Source: Shewanella loihica PV-4
Lineage (GTDB): Bacteria > Pseudomonadota > Gammaproteobacteria > Enterobacterales > Shewanellaceae
Length of the DNA stretch: 64,000 bases
NCBI RefSeq assembly: GCF_000016065.1
Contig: NC_009092.1
Location: 1,984,001-2,048,000 of the forward strand
Reading direction: 5' to 3'
Numbering within the stretch: the stretch's first letter is position 1; each line of letters opens with the position of its first letter. Below are positions 62,906 to 64,000 of this stretch, piece after piece. A program made the position numbers and the translations under genes. The notes under the pieces were generated by a model. That model worked only from the letters and a program-made list of their open reading frames with translations, did no database searches and was not told the origin of the DNA.

Positions 62906-64000
62906 CTAGTCGCTCTGGCCATCCAATACCGCGTTGTAGCGGGCGAAGCCGGCCTCGAGATCTTTGATGAGATCTTCAGGATTTTCCAGGCCCACATGCA
63001 GGCGGATCAGCGGCTTGCTGCTGTCCCACTGGGTGGCGGTGCGCAGTTTGTCGATACCGAAGACCCCCAGGATCAGGCTCTCGTAGCCACCCCAGGAGAA
63101 GCCCATCTTGAAGTGGTCCATGCCTTCGACGAAGGCGGTGATCGCCTTGATGTTGCCGCGTTTGAGCACGAAGGAGAAGAGGCCGTTGGAGGCGCTGAAA
63201 TCCCGTTTGAAGAACTCATGTCCGGGGCAGGAGGCAAAGGCGGGGTGGCGCAGATGATCCACCTCTGGGCGTGTGGCCAGCAAGTTGGCGACCTCTAGGC
63301 CATTCTTCTCATGCTGCGCCATACGCACGCCCAGGGTGCGTAGGCCGCGACTGGCGAGATAGATATCGTCCGCCGAGGTGCATTGGCCCATGAGGTAGCT
63401 ATTTTCCCTGAGCTGGTCCCAATGAGCCTGGTTGGCGGTGGCGGTTCCCAGCATCACATCCGAGTGACCGACGATATATTTGGTCGCCGCCTGGATCGAA
63501 ATATCCACGCCAAGCTCGAAGGGGCGGCAGTTGATGGGTGAGGCCCAAGTGTTATCCAGCATGACCACCAGATTGTGGCGATGGGCGATGGCGCTCAGGG
63601 TCGGCACGTCCTGCACTTCTAGCGTGATGGAGCCGGGAGATTCGAGAAACAGTACCTTGGTATTGGGGCGGATAAGCGCCTCTATGCCATCACCTATGAG
63701 GGGATCATAGTAAGTGGTCTCTATGCCGAAGCCCTTGAGTAGCTTGTCGCACAGATCCCGAGTAGGTTCATAGGCGGTATCGACCATCAGCAGATGATCG
63801 CCCGCCTTGAGGAAGGAGAGCAGGGCGCCTGAGATGGCCGCCGAACCTGAAGGGTAGAGGGCGGTGCCTACGCCGCCTTCGAGTTCGGCGATGGCCGCCT
63901 GGAAGGCAAAGTGGGTTGGGGTGCCGCGGCGACCATAGAACATCGCGCCATTGGCGCGGTTCTTGGTGGCATGACGCATATCCTCTATGGTGTCGAACAC
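62906..64000 (-). CDS. metC: Cystathionine beta-lyase MetC (N-terminus outside window)
   Basis: 364 residues visible; the start lies beyond the right edge. PLP-dependent Cys/Met metabolism enzyme: NRANGAMFYGRRGTPTHFAF, TALYPSGSAAISGALLSFL, MVDTAYEPTRDLC, VLFLESPGSITLEV, DNTWASPINCRPFELGVDIS and the lysine motif SIQAATKYIVGHSDVMLGTA where Lys binds PLP. The YGRRGTPT and AYEPTRDL blocks favour MetC over MetB. It splits cystathionine to homocysteine, pyruvate and ammonia in methionine synthesis. Confidence 0.93.
   Translation of the reverse strand: MFDTIEDMRHATKNRANGAMFYGRRGTPTHFAFQAAIAELEGGVGTALYPSGSAAISGALLSFLKAGDHLLMVDTAYEPTRDLCDKLLKGFGIETTYYDPLIGDGIEALIRPNTKVLFLESPGSITLEVQDVPTLSAIAHRHNLVVMLDNTWASPINCRPFELGVDISIQAATKYIVGHSDVMLGTATANQAHWDQLRENSYLMGQCTSADDIYLASRGLRTLGVRMAQHEKNGLEVANLLATRPEVDHLRHPAFASCPGHEFFKRDFSASNGLFSFVLKRGNIKAITAFVEGMDHFKMGFSWGGYESLILGVFGIDKLRTATQWDSSKPLIRLHVGLENPEDLIKDLEAGFARYNAVLDGQSD

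Overview
The window looks like a chromosomal segment of a marine gammaproteobacterium of the Shewanella type. The evidence is the combination of a periplasmic nitrate reductase operon in napEDABC order, an uptake [NiFe] hydrogenase operon fused to a complete hyp maturation set, a TPP-riboswitch-controlled TonB thiamine uptake operon, and typical housekeeping genes (hrpA, ilvIH, yegD, creA, metC, trhO). The species cannot be fixed from the sequence alone.

Layout. 1-1115: two PaaI-type thioesterases (the first truncated by the window edge) and a small YcfL-like lipoprotein. 1170-5706: thiamine uptake operon: promoter, TPP riboswitch with a hairpin over the Shine-Dalgarno of the TonB receptor, then a YkoF-like thiamine-binding protein, PnuT-type permease and thiamine-kinase-like phosphotransferase. 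5977-11741: DoxX protein, YdjA-type nitroreductase, a di-iron/MBL protein paired with a chemoreceptor-tip-like protein, three GNAT acetyltransferases and small envelope proteins, with two minisatellites. 11742-22400: an accessory region with variable base composition: a polyglycine lipoprotein, a decayed IS3-type transposase, and an AT-rich operon of secreted hydrolase, 1367-residue surface protein and membrane protein.

22401-34545 (minus strand): hyaA-hyaB-hyaC-hyaD, an unrecognised HypF-like gene, hypF, hypB, hypC, hypD, hypE, hypA and a tiny His-containing membrane protein. This is one continuous hydrogenase structural and maturation locus. It is divergent from a CBS-domain gene, and FNR/CRP-like palindromes lie in the shared promoter region. 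35461-39348: hrpA. 39767-43803: napE (only 52 codons), napD, napA, napB, napC with an FNR-like box upstream. Hydrogenase and Nap together fit anaerobic electron transport: H2 oxidation into the quinone pool and quinol oxidation by NapC to periplasmic nitrate reduction.

43904-64000: LysR regulator, a small periplasmic protein, ilvIH with a structured leader, a Bcr/CflA exporter, class II glutamine amidotransferase, a choice-of-anchor I lipoprotein with a possible Pho box, GST, trhO, a MarR-HlyD-FUSC efflux cassette with two palindromic operators, the slipin/NfeD membrane-protease pair, the Hsp70-like yegD, creA with a decaying 21-bp repeat tail, and the 3' part of metC.

Most promising unexplained items: the HypF-like paralogue inside the hydrogenase operon, the MCP-tip/di-iron protein pair, and the secreted hydrolase plus giant P-domain surface protein operon next to IS debris. 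No tRNA, rRNA, CRISPR array or intact mobile element was seen.
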